Shown: positions 31,586-41,557, counted from the first letter of the stretch. The stretch is DNA of 64,000 bases from Streptomyces achromogenes (GCF_030816715.1 NZ_JAUSYH010000001.1:6572001-6636000); one strand, 5' to 3'. Numbers and translations: made by a program. The notes: generated by a model not told the origin, from the sequence alone.

Positions 31586-34500
31586 ATGGACCCGCGCCAA
31601 GAGCTGGTCGACTACCTCACCCGCCAGCTCGTCGGCCCAGTCGGCGGTGACGGCGAGGTGCTCGACGCGCCGCCGGACCGGCAGTACCTGATGGGCACGC
31701 TCTACCCGCAACAGGCCGACCGCCGACGCCGGCTCGATCTCGCCGCCGACGACCCCGAGGCGCCTGGTGCCGAGCAGGACGCCCCCGACGTGAACCCGGC
31801 CACCGATCCCGTGCCCGAGACCAACAGCTGGCTGCCCGCGTCCCTCGGCATCAGCTTCTACACCGATGCCGTGAACGTCGAGGTCAGCTGTGCCGCCGCC
31901 CGCTACGAGACGCAGCGCAACGAGCCCGGGCGCGGCCGACGCTGGCAGCGCATCCCCCTCCCGCCCGAGGCCCACACGATCGGCCCCGACCGGGAGGAGG
32001 TGCCCGTCTTCGAAGGCCGCGCCGAGATCCGGTTGACCCGCCGCTCCTACGGCGCGGGCACCCTCCTCACCGTGGCCCTGATCAACGAGAAGCATCACGA
32101 TGGTGCCGACGACAAGGCGCCGGACTGGGACGACATGCTGTTCCAGTGCCGGCTCAGCGTCCGCCCCGCCGACGGCGCCGTGCTGCCGTATCCCAGTGTG
32201 CGGCTCGCCAGCCGCGATCCCGAGGAACGTGAACTGCGCCTCCAGTACCGGCATGTCGTCACCCACGCCGTCGGTCACGGCTGCGCCGTCCGCGAGGACC
32301 GCGGCGCACACGGTGGTGTCGAACTCCTCACCTGTGAAGCTCTGCCCCGAGCCGAAGTACCCACCGTCCGGGCCGGCGGCCCGCTCGACGCCCCCGCGCT
32401 CACGATCTCCCACCTGGCCGACCCAGCCGTCGGCAGGGACCAACTCCAGGACGAGCTGGCCGAGTTCGCCGCCAGCTACCACGCCTGGTACGTGGGCCAG
32501 CGCTCGGTCGAGGTGCCGGAGTGGGGACGGGAGGCAGCCGAGCGGATCCTCGCCCGCGTCCGCCAGGCCGTCACCCGCATCGAGGCCGGCGTGCGCACCT
32601 TGTGCGACCCCGACCGCCCCGAACTCCTCGACGCCTTCCGCATCGCCCAGCGCGCCATGCTGCTGCAGATGCGGCACTCCGCCCCCGACCAGGCCGGGCA
32701 GAGACGGCTCCGCTCCAATGCCGTGGCCCTCGACCCGCCCGTCGACCTCGGAGCCACCTGGCGCCCTTTCCAACTCGCCTTCTTCCTCCTCGCCCTCGAC
32801 GGCGTCGCCGATCCCGGCCACCAGGACCGCGACACCACCGACCTGATCTGGTTCCCCACCGGTGGCGGCAAGACCGAGGCCTACCTGCTCCTGGCAGCCT
32901 TCACCATCGCCCTGCGTCGGATCCGCGGCGAGGGCGGCGGGACCACCGTGATCAGCCGCTACACGCTCAGCCTGCTCACCACCCAGCAGTTCCAGCGCGC
33001 CGCCACCACGATCTGCGCCCTGGAGCACCTCCGCCGCACCGAACCCGGACTCGGCCTCGGTGGTGAACCCATCACCATCGGCCTGTGGGTCGGTGACACC
33101 ACCACCCCGAACAAGTTCGAGGCGGCCGAAGTCGCCTTCGACGAGCAGCGCGCGGCCAGCCACCCCGAGGACGTCTTCATCCTCGATCGCTGCCCATGGT
33201 GTGGCACCCGCATCCTGCCACCCACCTGGTCCAGCGTCCGCTCCGACTACGGAGTCCGCGCCGCGGCCGACGAGTTCGCCTTCCACTGCACCCGCGACGA
33301 GTGCGCCTTCCACGACGTCCTGCCCGTCGCCGTCGTCGACCAGCACCTCTACGAGGATCCGCCCACGTTCGTCCTCGGCACCGTCGACAAGTTCGCCCGG
33401 CTCGCCTGGGAGCCCCACTCCGGCCGCCTCTTCGGCGCGGGCACCGGCCACCGGCCCCCGTCCCTGATCATCCAGGACGAGCTGCACCTGCTCACCGGAC
33501 CGCTCGGCACCACGGTCGGCCTCTACGAGGCGGCCGTCCTGGAGCTCTGCACCGACCCCGACGGCCGCCCGCCCAAGATCGTCGCCGCCACGGCTACCAT
33601 CCGGCGTTCCGCCGAACAGGTCCGCGCCCTGCACCACCAGGACGTCCAGCTCTTTCCGCCGTCCGGACTCGACGCCCGCGACAGCTTCTTCGCCGTCCCC
33701 GACACCGGCAGCCCCGGCCGTCTCTACCTCGGTGTCATGGCACAGGGCCACACCGCGGGCCGCGGCGCCGTCGCCACCACCGCGGCCATGCTCCAGGGCG
33801 TTCACCAGCTCCCCGAGGAACACCGCGACGCCTACTGGACCCTGGTCGCCTACCACCACAGCCTGCGCGAGCTCGGCCGTACCGTCACCGCGGCCGGTGA
33901 CGACATCCCCGCCCAGCTCCGGGGTCTTGACGAGGGCGTCGGCGTACGCGCGCTCGGCGACGGCGACGTACAGGAGCTGACCAGCAACCTGCCGCGCGCC
34001 GAGCAGCCCGTCCTCCTCGACCGCCTCGAACAGCCCTGGACGGACCCCCGGTCGGTGTCGTTCCTGCCGTGCACCAACATGCTCTCCGTCGGCGTCGACG
34101 TGAAGCGGCTCGCGTACATGCTCATGCAGGGCCAGCCCAAGACCACCGCCGAGTACATCCAGGCCACCAGCCGCGTCGGCCGTCACCGGGTGCCCGGACT
34201 CGTCGTCACCTACTTCAACGCCACACGCCCGCGCGACCGGTCCCACTACGAGACCTTCATGGACTACCACCGGGCGCTCTACCGCTACGTCGAACCCGCC
34301 AGCGTCACTCCCTGGTCACTGCCCGCCCGCCGCCGCGCCCTGCACGCCGCGCTGGTCATCCTGGTCCGCCACCGGCTCGGCCTGGCCGCCGAGAACCGGG
34401 CCGGACGCATCACCGACCACAAGGAGGAGGTGGGGCGGATCGCCGACACCCTGGCTGAGCGTGCCGCGACCGCCGAGTACGGAGCCGCGGGAGCCGACAC

Positions 34501-34729
34501 CGTACGCGCCGATGTACGGGCCGAACTCGGCTACCTCCTGGACGACTGGTACCGGCAGGCCGGCGCCGCCGCAGCCGAGGGCAAGGATCTCTACTACCGC
34601 GGCCAGGGCAAGGGCCAGCACAACCTGCTCAAGGTGTTCGAGCAGCGCTACGGCCTGTGGGAGACCCTCAACTCGATGCGCAGCGTGGACCGCGAGTGCC
34701 AGATCACCGTGACGGGAGCAGGAAAGTGA
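31586..34729 (+). CDS. drmA: DISARM system helicase DrmA
   Basis: A 1,047-residue superfamily 2 helicase of the DrmA type. The N-terminal 380 residues are the DrmA-specific domain (SWLPASLGISFYTDAVNVEV). Walker A is WFPTGGGKTEAYLLLAAF (about 421) and the DEXH box is LIIQDELHLLTGPLG (about 629). Motif III is ATATIRR, and C-terminal motifs are TNMLSVGVDVKRL and YIQATSRVGRHRVPGLVV (about 855). A four-cysteine element (CPWCGTRI...CTRDEC, about 535-572) interrupts the core. DrmA is a core component of DISARM anti-phage defence and works with DrmB to engage incoming DNA. RBS AAGGA lies nine bases upstream. Its stop overlaps the drmB start. Confidence 0.92.
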   Translation: MDPRQELVDYLTRQLVGPVGGDGEVLDAPPDRQYLMGTLYPQQADRRRRLDLAADDPEAPGAEQDAPDVNPATDPVPETNSWLPASLGISFYTDAVNVEVSCAAARYETQRNEPGRGRRWQRIPLPPEAHTIGPDREEVPVFEGRAEIRLTRRSYGAGTLLTVALINEKHHDGADDKAPDWDDMLFQCRLSVRPADGAVLPYPSVRLASRDPEERELRLQYRHVVTHAVGHGCAVREDRGAHGGVELLTCEALPRAEVPTVRAGGPLDAPALTISHLADPAVGRDQLQDELAEFAASYHAWYVGQRSVEVPEWGREAAERILARVRQAVTRIEAGVRTLCDPDRPELLDAFRIAQRAMLLQMRHSAPDQAGQRRLRSNAVALDPPVDLGATWRPFQLAFFLLALDGVADPGHQDRDTTDLIWFPTGGGKTEAYLLLAAFTIALRRIRGEGGGTTVISRYTLSLLTTQQFQRAATTICALEHLRRTEPGLGLGGEPITIGLWVGDTTTPNKFEAAEVAFDEQRAASHPEDVFILDRCPWCGTRILPPTWSSVRSDYGVRAAADEFAFHCTRDECAFHDVLPVAVVDQHLYEDPPTFVLGTVDKFARLAWEPHSGRLFGAGTGHRPPSLIIQDELHLLTGPLGTTVGLYEAAVLELCTDPDGRPPKIVAATATIRRSAEQVRALHHQDVQLFPPSGLDARDSFFAVPDTGSPGRLYLGVMAQGHTAGRGAVATTAAMLQGVHQLPEEHRDAYWTLVAYHHSLRELGRTVTAAGDDIPAQLRGLDEGVGVRALGDGDVQELTSNLPRAEQPVLLDRLEQPWTDPRSVSFLPCTNMLSVGVDVKRLAYMLMQGQPKTTAEYIQATSRVGRHRVPGLVVTYFNATRPRDRSHYETFMDYHRALYRYVEPASVTPWSLPARRRALHAALVILVRHRLGLAAENRAGRITDHKEEVGRIADTLAERAATAEYGAAGADTVRADVRAELGYLLDDWYRQAGAAAAEGKDLYYRGQGKGQHNLLKVFEQRYGLWETLNSMRSVDRECQITVTGAGK

Positions 34730-36609
34730 AGCGCAAACTCCGGGTCCGTCAGGCGCAGACCGTGCTGCCGTTCGGCGTGGGCGCGGTACTCGACGTCCAG
34801 GGCGAGTCGTTCGTCGCCGCCGGAATCGAGCGGTGGCCGGACCTCAAGACCCCCGTTCCCTCCGAACGCCTCGCCACCCGCCTCGGCGTCAAGGGCTTCT
34901 ACGCCGCGCCCCACACCCTCAACGACCGCTACGACAAGACCGATCGTCCCGGCGTCCCCTATGTGCGCTTCCCCGGCTGGCTGTTCTGTGGTTCCTGCCG
35001 GGCCATGGTCCGCTTTCTGCGTGAGCACGAGAAGCCGGGCGAGCCGCCCGTCTGCACGTCCTGCGCCGCGGCACCCCGGCTCACCCCGATGCGGTTCGTC
35101 CGTATCTGCCCGGACGGACACCTCGACGACGTCGACTGGTGGTACTGGGCCCACTCCAAGCTCGCGCCCGAACTACGGGACTCCTGCTCCGAGTCGAAGG
35201 ACGCCTGGAAGGCGCGTCGGCTCAGCTTCCGCGTCGCCGACCGTGCCTCCGGACTCGAAGCGCTCTCGGTGCGCTGCGACGCGATCAGGGAGGGCGGCAA
35301 GCCCTGCGGCGCCGAGCGCGACCTGCTCGACGTCCTCGGTCCCCAGACCGGACGCTGCTCGGGCCGCAACCCCTGGCAGCACTGGGACGCGAGGGTTTCC
35401 TGCGGCCACCAGGTGCACAACGTGCAGCGCACCGCCGGAAACGTGTACTACCCGGTCGTCTACTCGGCCCTCGACATCCCCCAGACCGCCGAAGCCCCGC
35501 GCGCGGAGCGGAACCTGGCCGAAGCCGTCCTCGGCCACGACTACTGGCCGCTCATGCTCAAAGCGCTCGGCAAGCCCAGGGCCGACAACCTCCGCGACAT
35601 GATCAAGGAGGACACCGAGGCCCCGGACAGTCTCATCGACCAGCTCGTCGCGGAGGCCACAGGTGCCCCCGCGCAGCCGTCCCCCGACCGGCAGGAGTTC
35701 GGAAAGTCCGGGAAGGTCGACCTGAGCCGCGACGAGTGGTATGCCTTCGACGCCGTGCAACTCCCGGAAGCGACAACGGAGTTCGCCATCCGCCGTGGCG
35801 GACTCGGCCTCGACGGCGAGAAGGAGGAACCCTGGGCCACCCTCGACGCGCACATCGGCGGCATCGTCCTGGCCGACCGCCTGCGTGAGGTCCGTGCCCT
35901 GACCGGCTTCCGCCGCCACTCACCGGGCGGCACCCTCGTCCCCGCCGACACCACCGGCCGTCTGCGCTGGCTCCCCGCGACCGAGGTCTACGGCGAGGGC
36001 ATCGTTCTTACCCTCGACGAACAGCGCCTCAGCGCCTGGGAGAACGACCCGCGCGTGCAGGCCCACGTCCTGTGTGTTTGTACGGACCTCGACGCGTCGT
36101 TCCGCGACGAACAGCTCGCCGAGACGACCGGCAGCGAACTCTCGCCCCGCTTCCTGCTCCTGCACACCGTCGCGCACCTGCTCATCCGCCAGCTGTCCTT
36201 CGACTCCGGCTACACCACCGCCAGCCTGCGCGAACGCGTCTACGGCCGCCCCGAGTACGGCCAGCACGGACTGCTGATCTACACGGCCGCCGGTGACGCG
36301 GAAGGCACCCTCGGCGGTCTGGTCCGACAGGGCGAGGCACCGCTCTTCGCCGAGACGCTCATCCGCATGTTGGAGGCGGCCGCCTGGTGTTCCGCCGACC
36401 CGCTGTGTGCCGAGCACACCGGCCAGGGCTTTGGCAACCTCAACCGGGCCGCCTGCCATGCCTGCACGCTGCTGCCGGAGACCAGCTGCCAGACCGGCAA
36501 CACCCTGCTCGACCGTGCCCTGGTCGTCGGCTCCGCCCGCGTACCCGGCTACTTCACCGACATCCTCACCGCGAGCCGCGAGTCCGCCGCCGCCATCGTC
36601 CAGGGATGA
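34726..36609 (+). CDS. drmB: DISARM protein DrmB (DUF1998)
   Basis: A 627-residue DrmB protein: the N-terminus VRQAQTVLPFGVGAVLDVQG, zinc ribbons (CGSCRAM...CTSCAA, about 86-115), and the DUF1998 part HTVAHLLIRQLSFDSGYTTA with YGQHGLLIYTAAGDAEGTLG. The C-terminal cysteines CHACTLLPETSC lie at about 590-602. DrmB forms a complex with the DrmA helicase. It uses a GTG start within the GTGA overlap with drmA, and its own stop overlaps the next ATPase gene. No drmC lies beside it, unlike in standard DISARM operons. Confidence 0.92.
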   Translation: MKRKLRVRQAQTVLPFGVGAVLDVQGESFVAAGIERWPDLKTPVPSERLATRLGVKGFYAAPHTLNDRYDKTDRPGVPYVRFPGWLFCGSCRAMVRFLREHEKPGEPPVCTSCAAAPRLTPMRFVRICPDGHLDDVDWWYWAHSKLAPELRDSCSESKDAWKARRLSFRVADRASGLEALSVRCDAIREGGKPCGAERDLLDVLGPQTGRCSGRNPWQHWDARVSCGHQVHNVQRTAGNVYYPVVYSALDIPQTAEAPRAERNLAEAVLGHDYWPLMLKALGKPRADNLRDMIKEDTEAPDSLIDQLVAEATGAPAQPSPDRQEFGKSGKVDLSRDEWYAFDAVQLPEATTEFAIRRGGLGLDGEKEEPWATLDAHIGGIVLADRLREVRALTGFRRHSPGGTLVPADTTGRLRWLPATEVYGEGIVLTLDEQRLSAWENDPRVQAHVLCVCTDLDASFRDEQLAETTGSELSPRFLLLHTVAHLLIRQLSFDSGYTTASLRERVYGRPEYGQHGLLIYTAAGDAEGTLGGLVRQGEAPLFAETLIRMLEAAAWCSADPLCAEHTGQGFGNLNRAACHACTLLPETSCQTGNTLLDRALVVGSARVPGYFTDILTASRESAAAIVQG

Positions 36610-37727
36610 CACCCATGACCACCGCGAACACCCCTGTCCTGCACCCGGACCTCACCTCCGCCCAGCGCGACTGCCTGGACGCCCTGCCGCTGACCGGCAA
36701 CCACGTCGTCAGCGGCCCGCCCGGAAGCGGCAAGAGCCTGCTCGCCGCGCACCGCGCCGTCCACCTCTCGCTCACGGGCCGCCCCACCTTCCTGATCTCG
36801 CGCTCCAACCTGTTGCGCCAGCTCCTGCGCGGAACCCTCCAGGGCCTCACCGTCCCCGGCGCGCCCGTCGATGCCGCCACCGGACACACCTGGATCCATC
36901 GCCACTTCGGCCACGACGCACCGCGCGCCGAGGACGGCTGGTTCGACTGGACGGAACTCACCGGTCGAGCTGCCGCCACCCTCGGCGAGGACGATGCGGC
37001 GACCCCTCATCTCGTCATCGACGAGGGCCAGGACCTGCCGCAGGGCTTCTACCGCCTGGTACGCCTTGCCGCTGCCTCCGTCACGGTCTTCGCCGACGAG
37101 TGCCAGCGCCTCACCGAGACGAACTCCACCCTGGCCGAGATCACCGACGCCCTCGGCCGTTCCACGGCGCGGGTCGAGATCACCGGGAACCACCGGAACA
37201 CCCGCGAGATCGTCTCCCTGGCGGAACACTTCCGCACGGGCGGTTCCCGCCCCGAGATCCCCCTCCGCGGCGGGGCACTGCCCGTGGTCCGCCACTATGC
37301 CGCCGTCAAGGACCTCGCCGACGACATCGCGACCATGGCCGGCCGACAGCCGCGGCAGCGCATCGGCGTGATCGTCAACCACCTGCCCACCGCCGCCGAT
37401 TTGATGCGGCGCCTCGAACGGGCCGGACTCGCCCATGAGCCCCAGCTCTACAGCTCGGCGGCTTCCTCCGGCCGCTACCGCGACCTCGACCTTGCCCGCC
37501 CGGGTGTCGTACTCGTCCATCGAGCCAGCGTCAAGGGCCTTGACTTCGACACCGTCGTCATCGCCGACGCGGAGTCCGACTCCGCCGACGACCCCACGTC
37601 TGCGACCCTGCGCATGGCGTACTACGTGATGATCACCCGGGCGCGGGAGCGGCTGGTGCTGGGTTGGCAGGGAAGCCGACTGCCGCGGCATCTGGAGGGG
37701 TTGCACGGCTGGGTGCAGATGCGGTGA
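36606..37727 (+). CDS. Small superfamily 1 (UvrD-like) ATPase downstream of drmAB
   Basis: A 373-residue minimal SF1 helicase-like protein. Walker A is VVSGPPGSGKSLLAAHRA (about 36), Walker B LVIDEGQDLPQGFYRL (about 138), then FADECQRLTETN, ITGNHRNTREIVSLA and the C-terminal VHRASVKGLDFDTVVI with YYVMITRARERLVL. It lacks the 1B and 2B accessory domains of UvrD, so it may be a regulator or loader rather than a processive helicase. Its ATG overlaps the drmB stop (ATGA); a second ATG at 36615 is possible. It is not a standard DISARM member and is probably an accessory of this variant (inference). Confidence 0.8.
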   Translation: MTPMTTANTPVLHPDLTSAQRDCLDALPLTGNHVVSGPPGSGKSLLAAHRAVHLSLTGRPTFLISRSNLLRQLLRGTLQGLTVPGAPVDAATGHTWIHRHFGHDAPRAEDGWFDWTELTGRAAATLGEDDAATPHLVIDEGQDLPQGFYRLVRLAAASVTVFADECQRLTETNSTLAEITDALGRSTARVEITGNHRNTREIVSLAEHFRTGGSRPEIPLRGGALPVVRHYAAVKDLADDIATMAGRQPRQRIGVIVNHLPTAADLMRRLERAGLAHEPQLYSSAASSGRYRDLDLARPGVVLVHRASVKGLDFDTVVIADAESDSADDPTSATLRMAYYVMITRARERLVLGWQGSRLPRHLEGLHGWVQMR

Positions 37728-37773
37728 CGACGACACCGAGGCTATGGGCATGTGGGAAGAACAAGGGGAGACG

Positions 37774-39084
37774 ATGACTGACGACCGCAAGACGATCGTG
37801 CCGGTGTGGACGCTGGCGACCGGGGACGTCCAGGTGCCCGTACTGACCGGGGACGAGCCGATGACGTCTGAGCGTCTGGCCGAACTGCGCGGTGTGCTGG
37901 CCGTCCTGGCCGACGAGCCGATCGCCACACTTGAGGCACATCCGCTGCCCGACACCATCGACCGCGGCCGAGGCATCCCGCTCGATGCCGCTAGTCCTTT
38001 GGCACAGCACCTGTCGCAGCTCATCACGCAGACAGCACAAGGTTCTTCCGCCGCCGCCAAGGCGACAGCCTCCGGCGAAGGCCTGTATCGCATGGTGATT
38101 CCGGCGAAGGTGGTCGCCCAGGTCGCGCAGGGCGTCGTGCGTCCGATGGCGGTGAAGGGGGCGAACGGCGAGGTCTATTCGGCTCTGGTGAACTCGAAGG
38201 GGCGCATTGTCGATCAGGCGAGGCTCGTGCCGGTCGGTCAAGTGGCGGCCGCGGGTGCGGCCGGTGGGGCCGGTGCCACGGCCGGTGTCGCGGTCGCCGG
38301 CAGTGCGGCGCTCACCGTGGCCGCGCCGCTCGTGCTCATGGCCGTGGCGGTGGGCGTGAGCGCGCATGCCGACCGTCGGCGCCAGCAGGCCATCGAGCGG
38401 ATCACGGAACTGCTGGAGCAGTTGCAGGACGACAATCTCAAGGCCGAGCGCCGTGACCTCGACGGCTGCCGCTTTGCCATCGACAAGGCCACCGCCATCC
38501 TGCTCGACCAGGGCAAGCTCGGGGTCTCGCTGGGACTGGACTCCGCGGCTCATGCCATCGGCAAAGCGCTGATCGACGCCGCCGACCGTCTTGCCGGATG
38601 GCAGGACGCGCTCGACGAACTGCCCGACGGCAAGGCCGTGGAGATCGCCACGCTGGCCAAGTCGTTCCCCGGCATCGACGATCACGGCGGCACGTTCCGC
38701 ACGCATCTCGAAATCGCCGCCCTGGCCATCGCGCTGCACCGGCGGGTCATCGTTCTGCAGGCCGTAGAGCACGCCCAGAGCGACCCCGACAACCTGTTCG
38801 AGAACTTCACCCGCGAACTCAAGCGCGACCAACAGCGCCTCGACGAGCTGGAGTCGGGCATCGCAGGTGTCCTGGTGCGCCTGTCGGCGCTGGAGCTGGC
38901 GCGCCCGCGCGGAAGGCGGCCCGTCTTCACAAGCAGTGAAGTGGAGCACCTGATGCGCGTGGCACACCGGATTCGCCAGCTCGGTGACGGTGTCACGGCC
39001 ACCAGACGTTCGACGGACGTCGCGATCGAGATCGCCCGCGACACGGACGGCTCCGTGACCGTGTTCCCCGCTCTGCCTGTCTAG
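37774..39084 (+). CDS. Unrecognised protein with a central hydrophobic segment
   Basis: A 436-residue protein I cannot assign. The first 150 residues are soluble and mixed. A Gly/Ala-rich hydrophobic stretch at about 155-200 (AAAGAAGGAGATAGVAVAGS then LTVAAPLVLMAVAVGVSAHA) could form one hairpin or two membrane passes, and is followed by the basic DRRRQQA. Residues 205-430 are helical and charged. The pattern of soluble head, membrane segment and helical tail resembles membrane-acting effectors of defence systems, but no known domain is visible. RBS AGGGGAG precedes ATG 37774. It lies 46 bp after the SF1 ATPase and is probably in the same transcript. Confidence 0.75.
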   Translation: MTDDRKTIVPVWTLATGDVQVPVLTGDEPMTSERLAELRGVLAVLADEPIATLEAHPLPDTIDRGRGIPLDAASPLAQHLSQLITQTAQGSSAAAKATASGEGLYRMVIPAKVVAQVAQGVVRPMAVKGANGEVYSALVNSKGRIVDQARLVPVGQVAAAGAAGGAGATAGVAVAGSAALTVAAPLVLMAVAVGVSAHADRRRQQAIERITELLEQLQDDNLKAERRDLDGCRFAIDKATAILLDQGKLGVSLGLDSAAHAIGKALIDAADRLAGWQDALDELPDGKAVEIATLAKSFPGIDDHGGTFRTHLEIAALAIALHRRVIVLQAVEHAQSDPDNLFENFTRELKRDQQRLDELESGIAGVLVRLSALELARPRGRRPVFTSSEVEHLMRVAHRIRQLGDGVTATRRSTDVAIEIARDTDGSVTVFPALPV

Positions 39085-39248
39085 GAGTAGGAGTTGGTGC
39101 GCTCCCGCTTCCTGGCTGCCGTCGCCATCCTCCGCAGTCACTGCGCGACTTCGGTCAGGATTCGAAGTCAGGACCCAACGGCTGGGGCAACCGCGCTGCC
39201 GGTGTGCAGGGGTTCCTTCTCCCTCGTCGATCAAACTGGAGGTCAGCG

Positions 39249-41057
39249 TTGAGACCCACTCCTTTGGTGATGCCCAGCCGCAAGCCCGTTCCTCAGGCTC
39301 CGCGATGGGGTCGGGACGGGGACGTCCGGAACGAGCCGCGTGCTGAGAATCCGCTGGTCTACCGGGCGGTGCTGCCGATCCCCGAGGACGAGCAGGAACA
39401 TATGTTCGCCGGGGCTCGCGCGTGCTTCACCTCCTGGCTGGAGAGCAAGGCCCTGACGACGCAGCTCTCCTCGGGCGTCCACCGGCTCACGGACGCCTAC
39501 ACCCTCACCGTGACCGACTCCTACGACACCGACGGCCAGCAGACAGCGCTTCGGCTTCGGCTTCGGGAGAACAAGGAGGACAAACAGGAGGGGATCTGGC
39601 AGACGACGCTCACGTCTGCTGTCGACCGTGAGTCGAAGGCGGCGTACGTCGGTGTCGACCTGGAACACCATCCCAGCCCGGGCAGACGGCCGATCACCCC
39701 GATGCCTCCTCGGCTCGTCCGTGAGATCGTCGATCACTTCACCGTGCCGGACGGGACGATGCGGCTCTCCACGGCGCCGCACCTGATCGGCCCCGACTCG
39801 GTCGACCTGCTCATGTCCGCCCTCACAGATCCCACGCGACAGCTGCCCCTGGTCCTCGCCGCGGAGCCGTCCAACAACGATTCGGACTGGGAGAGGCTGC
39901 TGACCCGGGTCGCCAGGAACCTGGTCGGCATCGCATCGGTGTTCCGGCTGGAACAAGAAGCCGTCCCCGCCTTCCAGGGCGAGGCCGGAGACCGTCACGA
40001 CGTATTCCCCGGCCAACTGCGCACCTATCTTCCGGACGTCGCCCTCGGCTCTGCCGAAGACGGTCGGCGACACCGCCTGCTGACGTACCGGCGGCTCAGC
40101 GATCCGACGTTCCGCAACGCGGATGTCCGGATCTCTACGTACCCGCGTCAGCACGCTGTCACCACACCGCAGCCGGCCCTGCTCGCGGAGCCCGCGTTTC
40201 CCGGCATCGGGGAAGTCCTCAAGGATCTGCGTGCGGCACGGTCCCAGACCGCCGAATCCCCGGGAGACGAGACCGTCGACATCCTGCGCGCCCAGCTGAG
40301 CAAGGCGAACTGGACGATCGACAAGGCACTGGAGGAGCTGGGCGAGGTCGCTAGCGCGCGGGACCTGGCAGAGCGCAGCAGCCGCGCGCTCAACGGGCAG
40401 TTGAGGGAGGCGACCGACCGCTACGAGGACGAGATTGCCGACCACGACGCCACCCAGGCGCAGTTGTCAGCCCTGCGTCACCAAGTTGCGTTCCTTCAGC
40501 AGAGACTGGTGGAGGCCGGCCGGGCTGCGGACGCCTACACGCCCCCGGTCGAAGAGCCGGCGCCGATGTCCTTCGCCGAACTCAACGAACGCGTGCACGA
40601 GCGGATGCCTCATCTCCTGCTGACCTACGACAAGGGCAAGGCGGCGGATCTCGACGACGACATGAAGAGCTCGACGTGGGCGTCAAAGGTGTGGGACGCG
40701 CTGCTGGCGCTGGACTGCTACGGGGCGAGCAACGTCGGCGAGCAGGAATTCGAGGGGACCTTCCGGGATTTCTGCGAGGCTTCCCCGCAGGGCGCGCGCA
40801 CCTATCCGTTGACGCGTGTGGCCATGGTGGAGTCCGACTCCGTCCGCAACGACAAGAAGTTCCGGCAGCAGCGCATACTCCCTGTGCCGACGGAAGTCGA
40901 CTCCTCCGGCAAGGTGTTCATGGAAGCCCACATAAAGATCGACAACAAGGGGAGGACCGCGCCTCGCGTCCACTTCTACGACGACACGGCAGGCGCCACG
41001 GGCAAGGTGATCGTCGGTTACGTGGGGCCGCATCTGTCAAACACCCGCACGAACTGA
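39249..41057 (+). CDS. Unrecognised coiled-coil protein
   Basis: A 602-residue protein with no family I recognise. The N-terminal 320 residues are a mixed alpha/beta domain (PLVYRAVLPIPEDEQEHMFA; PPRLVREIVDHFTVPDGTMR; DPTRQLPLVLAAEPSNND). Residues about 335-445 are a coiled coil (KALEELGEVASARDLAERSS; ATDRYEDEIADHDATQAQLS). The C-terminal 150 residues form a compact domain (SFAELNERVHERMPHLLLTY; EFEGTFRDFCEASPQ; FMEAHIKIDNKG). I prefer the TTG start at 39249 because GGAGG lies six bases upstream; ATG 39270 has no such site. A sensor-coil-effector layout is possible but unproved. Confidence 0.7.
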   Translation: MRPTPLVMPSRKPVPQAPRWGRDGDVRNEPRAENPLVYRAVLPIPEDEQEHMFAGARACFTSWLESKALTTQLSSGVHRLTDAYTLTVTDSYDTDGQQTALRLRLRENKEDKQEGIWQTTLTSAVDRESKAAYVGVDLEHHPSPGRRPITPMPPRLVREIVDHFTVPDGTMRLSTAPHLIGPDSVDLLMSALTDPTRQLPLVLAAEPSNNDSDWERLLTRVARNLVGIASVFRLEQEAVPAFQGEAGDRHDVFPGQLRTYLPDVALGSAEDGRRHRLLTYRRLSDPTFRNADVRISTYPRQHAVTTPQPALLAEPAFPGIGEVLKDLRAARSQTAESPGDETVDILRAQLSKANWTIDKALEELGEVASARDLAERSSRALNGQLREATDRYEDEIADHDATQAQLSALRHQVAFLQQRLVEAGRAADAYTPPVEEPAPMSFAELNERVHERMPHLLLTYDKGKAADLDDDMKSSTWASKVWDALLALDCYGASNVGEQEFEGTFRDFCEASPQGARTYPLTRVAMVESDSVRNDKKFRQQRILPVPTEVDSSGKVFMEAHIKIDNKGRTAPRVHFYDDTAGATGKVIVGYVGPHLSNTRTN

Positions 41058-41110
41058 ACGCCGTTTCGAGCGCGGGCATTTGGTCTCCATCGGGGAGGGG
41101 CGACCGCCCC

Positions 41111-41557
41111 TCACGGCGTTGTGAGCACCGCGCGGACGGTCTTGCCCGCGGGCGGGTAGGGGATGCAGTCCCAGCGGTCGGCGATCGCGGTGACGAGGGC
41201 GAGGCCACGACCGTTGGTGTGGAGTGCCGTGTCGGACGAGGCGGCGGTCGCGGGACGGGGCTGCGGGCCTCTGTCGCCGCGTGCATCGGTGACGTCGATG
41301 CGGAGGCGGCCGGCCGGGGCGTCGAACACGAGGGTCAGCCGGAAGCTACGACCGGGCAGGCGTCCATGGAGTACGGCGTTCGCGGCGAGCTCCGCGACGA
41401 CGATCTCAGCACGCTCCGTGAGGTCGTGCGGGGCGTCCCAGGATCGTAGTTGGCTCACGCTGAGCAGCCGGGCGAGGCGAGCGCCGCGCAGGTTCGACGA
41501 GAGCAGCTGCGTGAAGGTGAGGGAGTGCGTGATGAGTTGGGGTGGGGGCTGGTTCAT
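41111..41557 (-). CDS. ATP-binding (HATPase) regulator of the XRE/DUF397 trio
   Basis: A 148-residue RsbW-like GHKL protein. The N-box is RAEIVVAELAANAVLHGRLP, the G1 region is RIDVTDARGDRGPQP and the G2 loop is TNGRGLALVTAIADRWDC, ending GKTVRAVLT. I start at 41557 (MNQPPPQL); an upstream start would add 25 residues that cross the operator half-site. It is divergent from a DUF5753 XRE regulator and a DUF397 protein, the usual Streptomyces three-gene regulatory set related to the whiJ and abaA loci. It is likely under the control of the XRE protein through the palindrome between them. Confidence 0.85.
   Translation of the reverse strand: MNQPPPQLITHSLTFTQLLSSNLRGARLARLLSVSQLRSWDAPHDLTERAEIVVAELAANAVLHGRLPGRSFRLTLVFDAPAGRLRIDVTDARGDRGPQPRPATAASSDTALHTNGRGLALVTAIADRWDCIPYPPAGKTVRAVLTTP

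Noticed and set aside
30242..34270. A 1,342-codon open frame on the minus strand opposite the sigma-like gene and drmA
   Set aside because: It is the mirror of high-GC codon bias; its translation shows only Gly/Ala/Glu-rich sequence without any family motif, while the plus strand encodes a clear DrmA.
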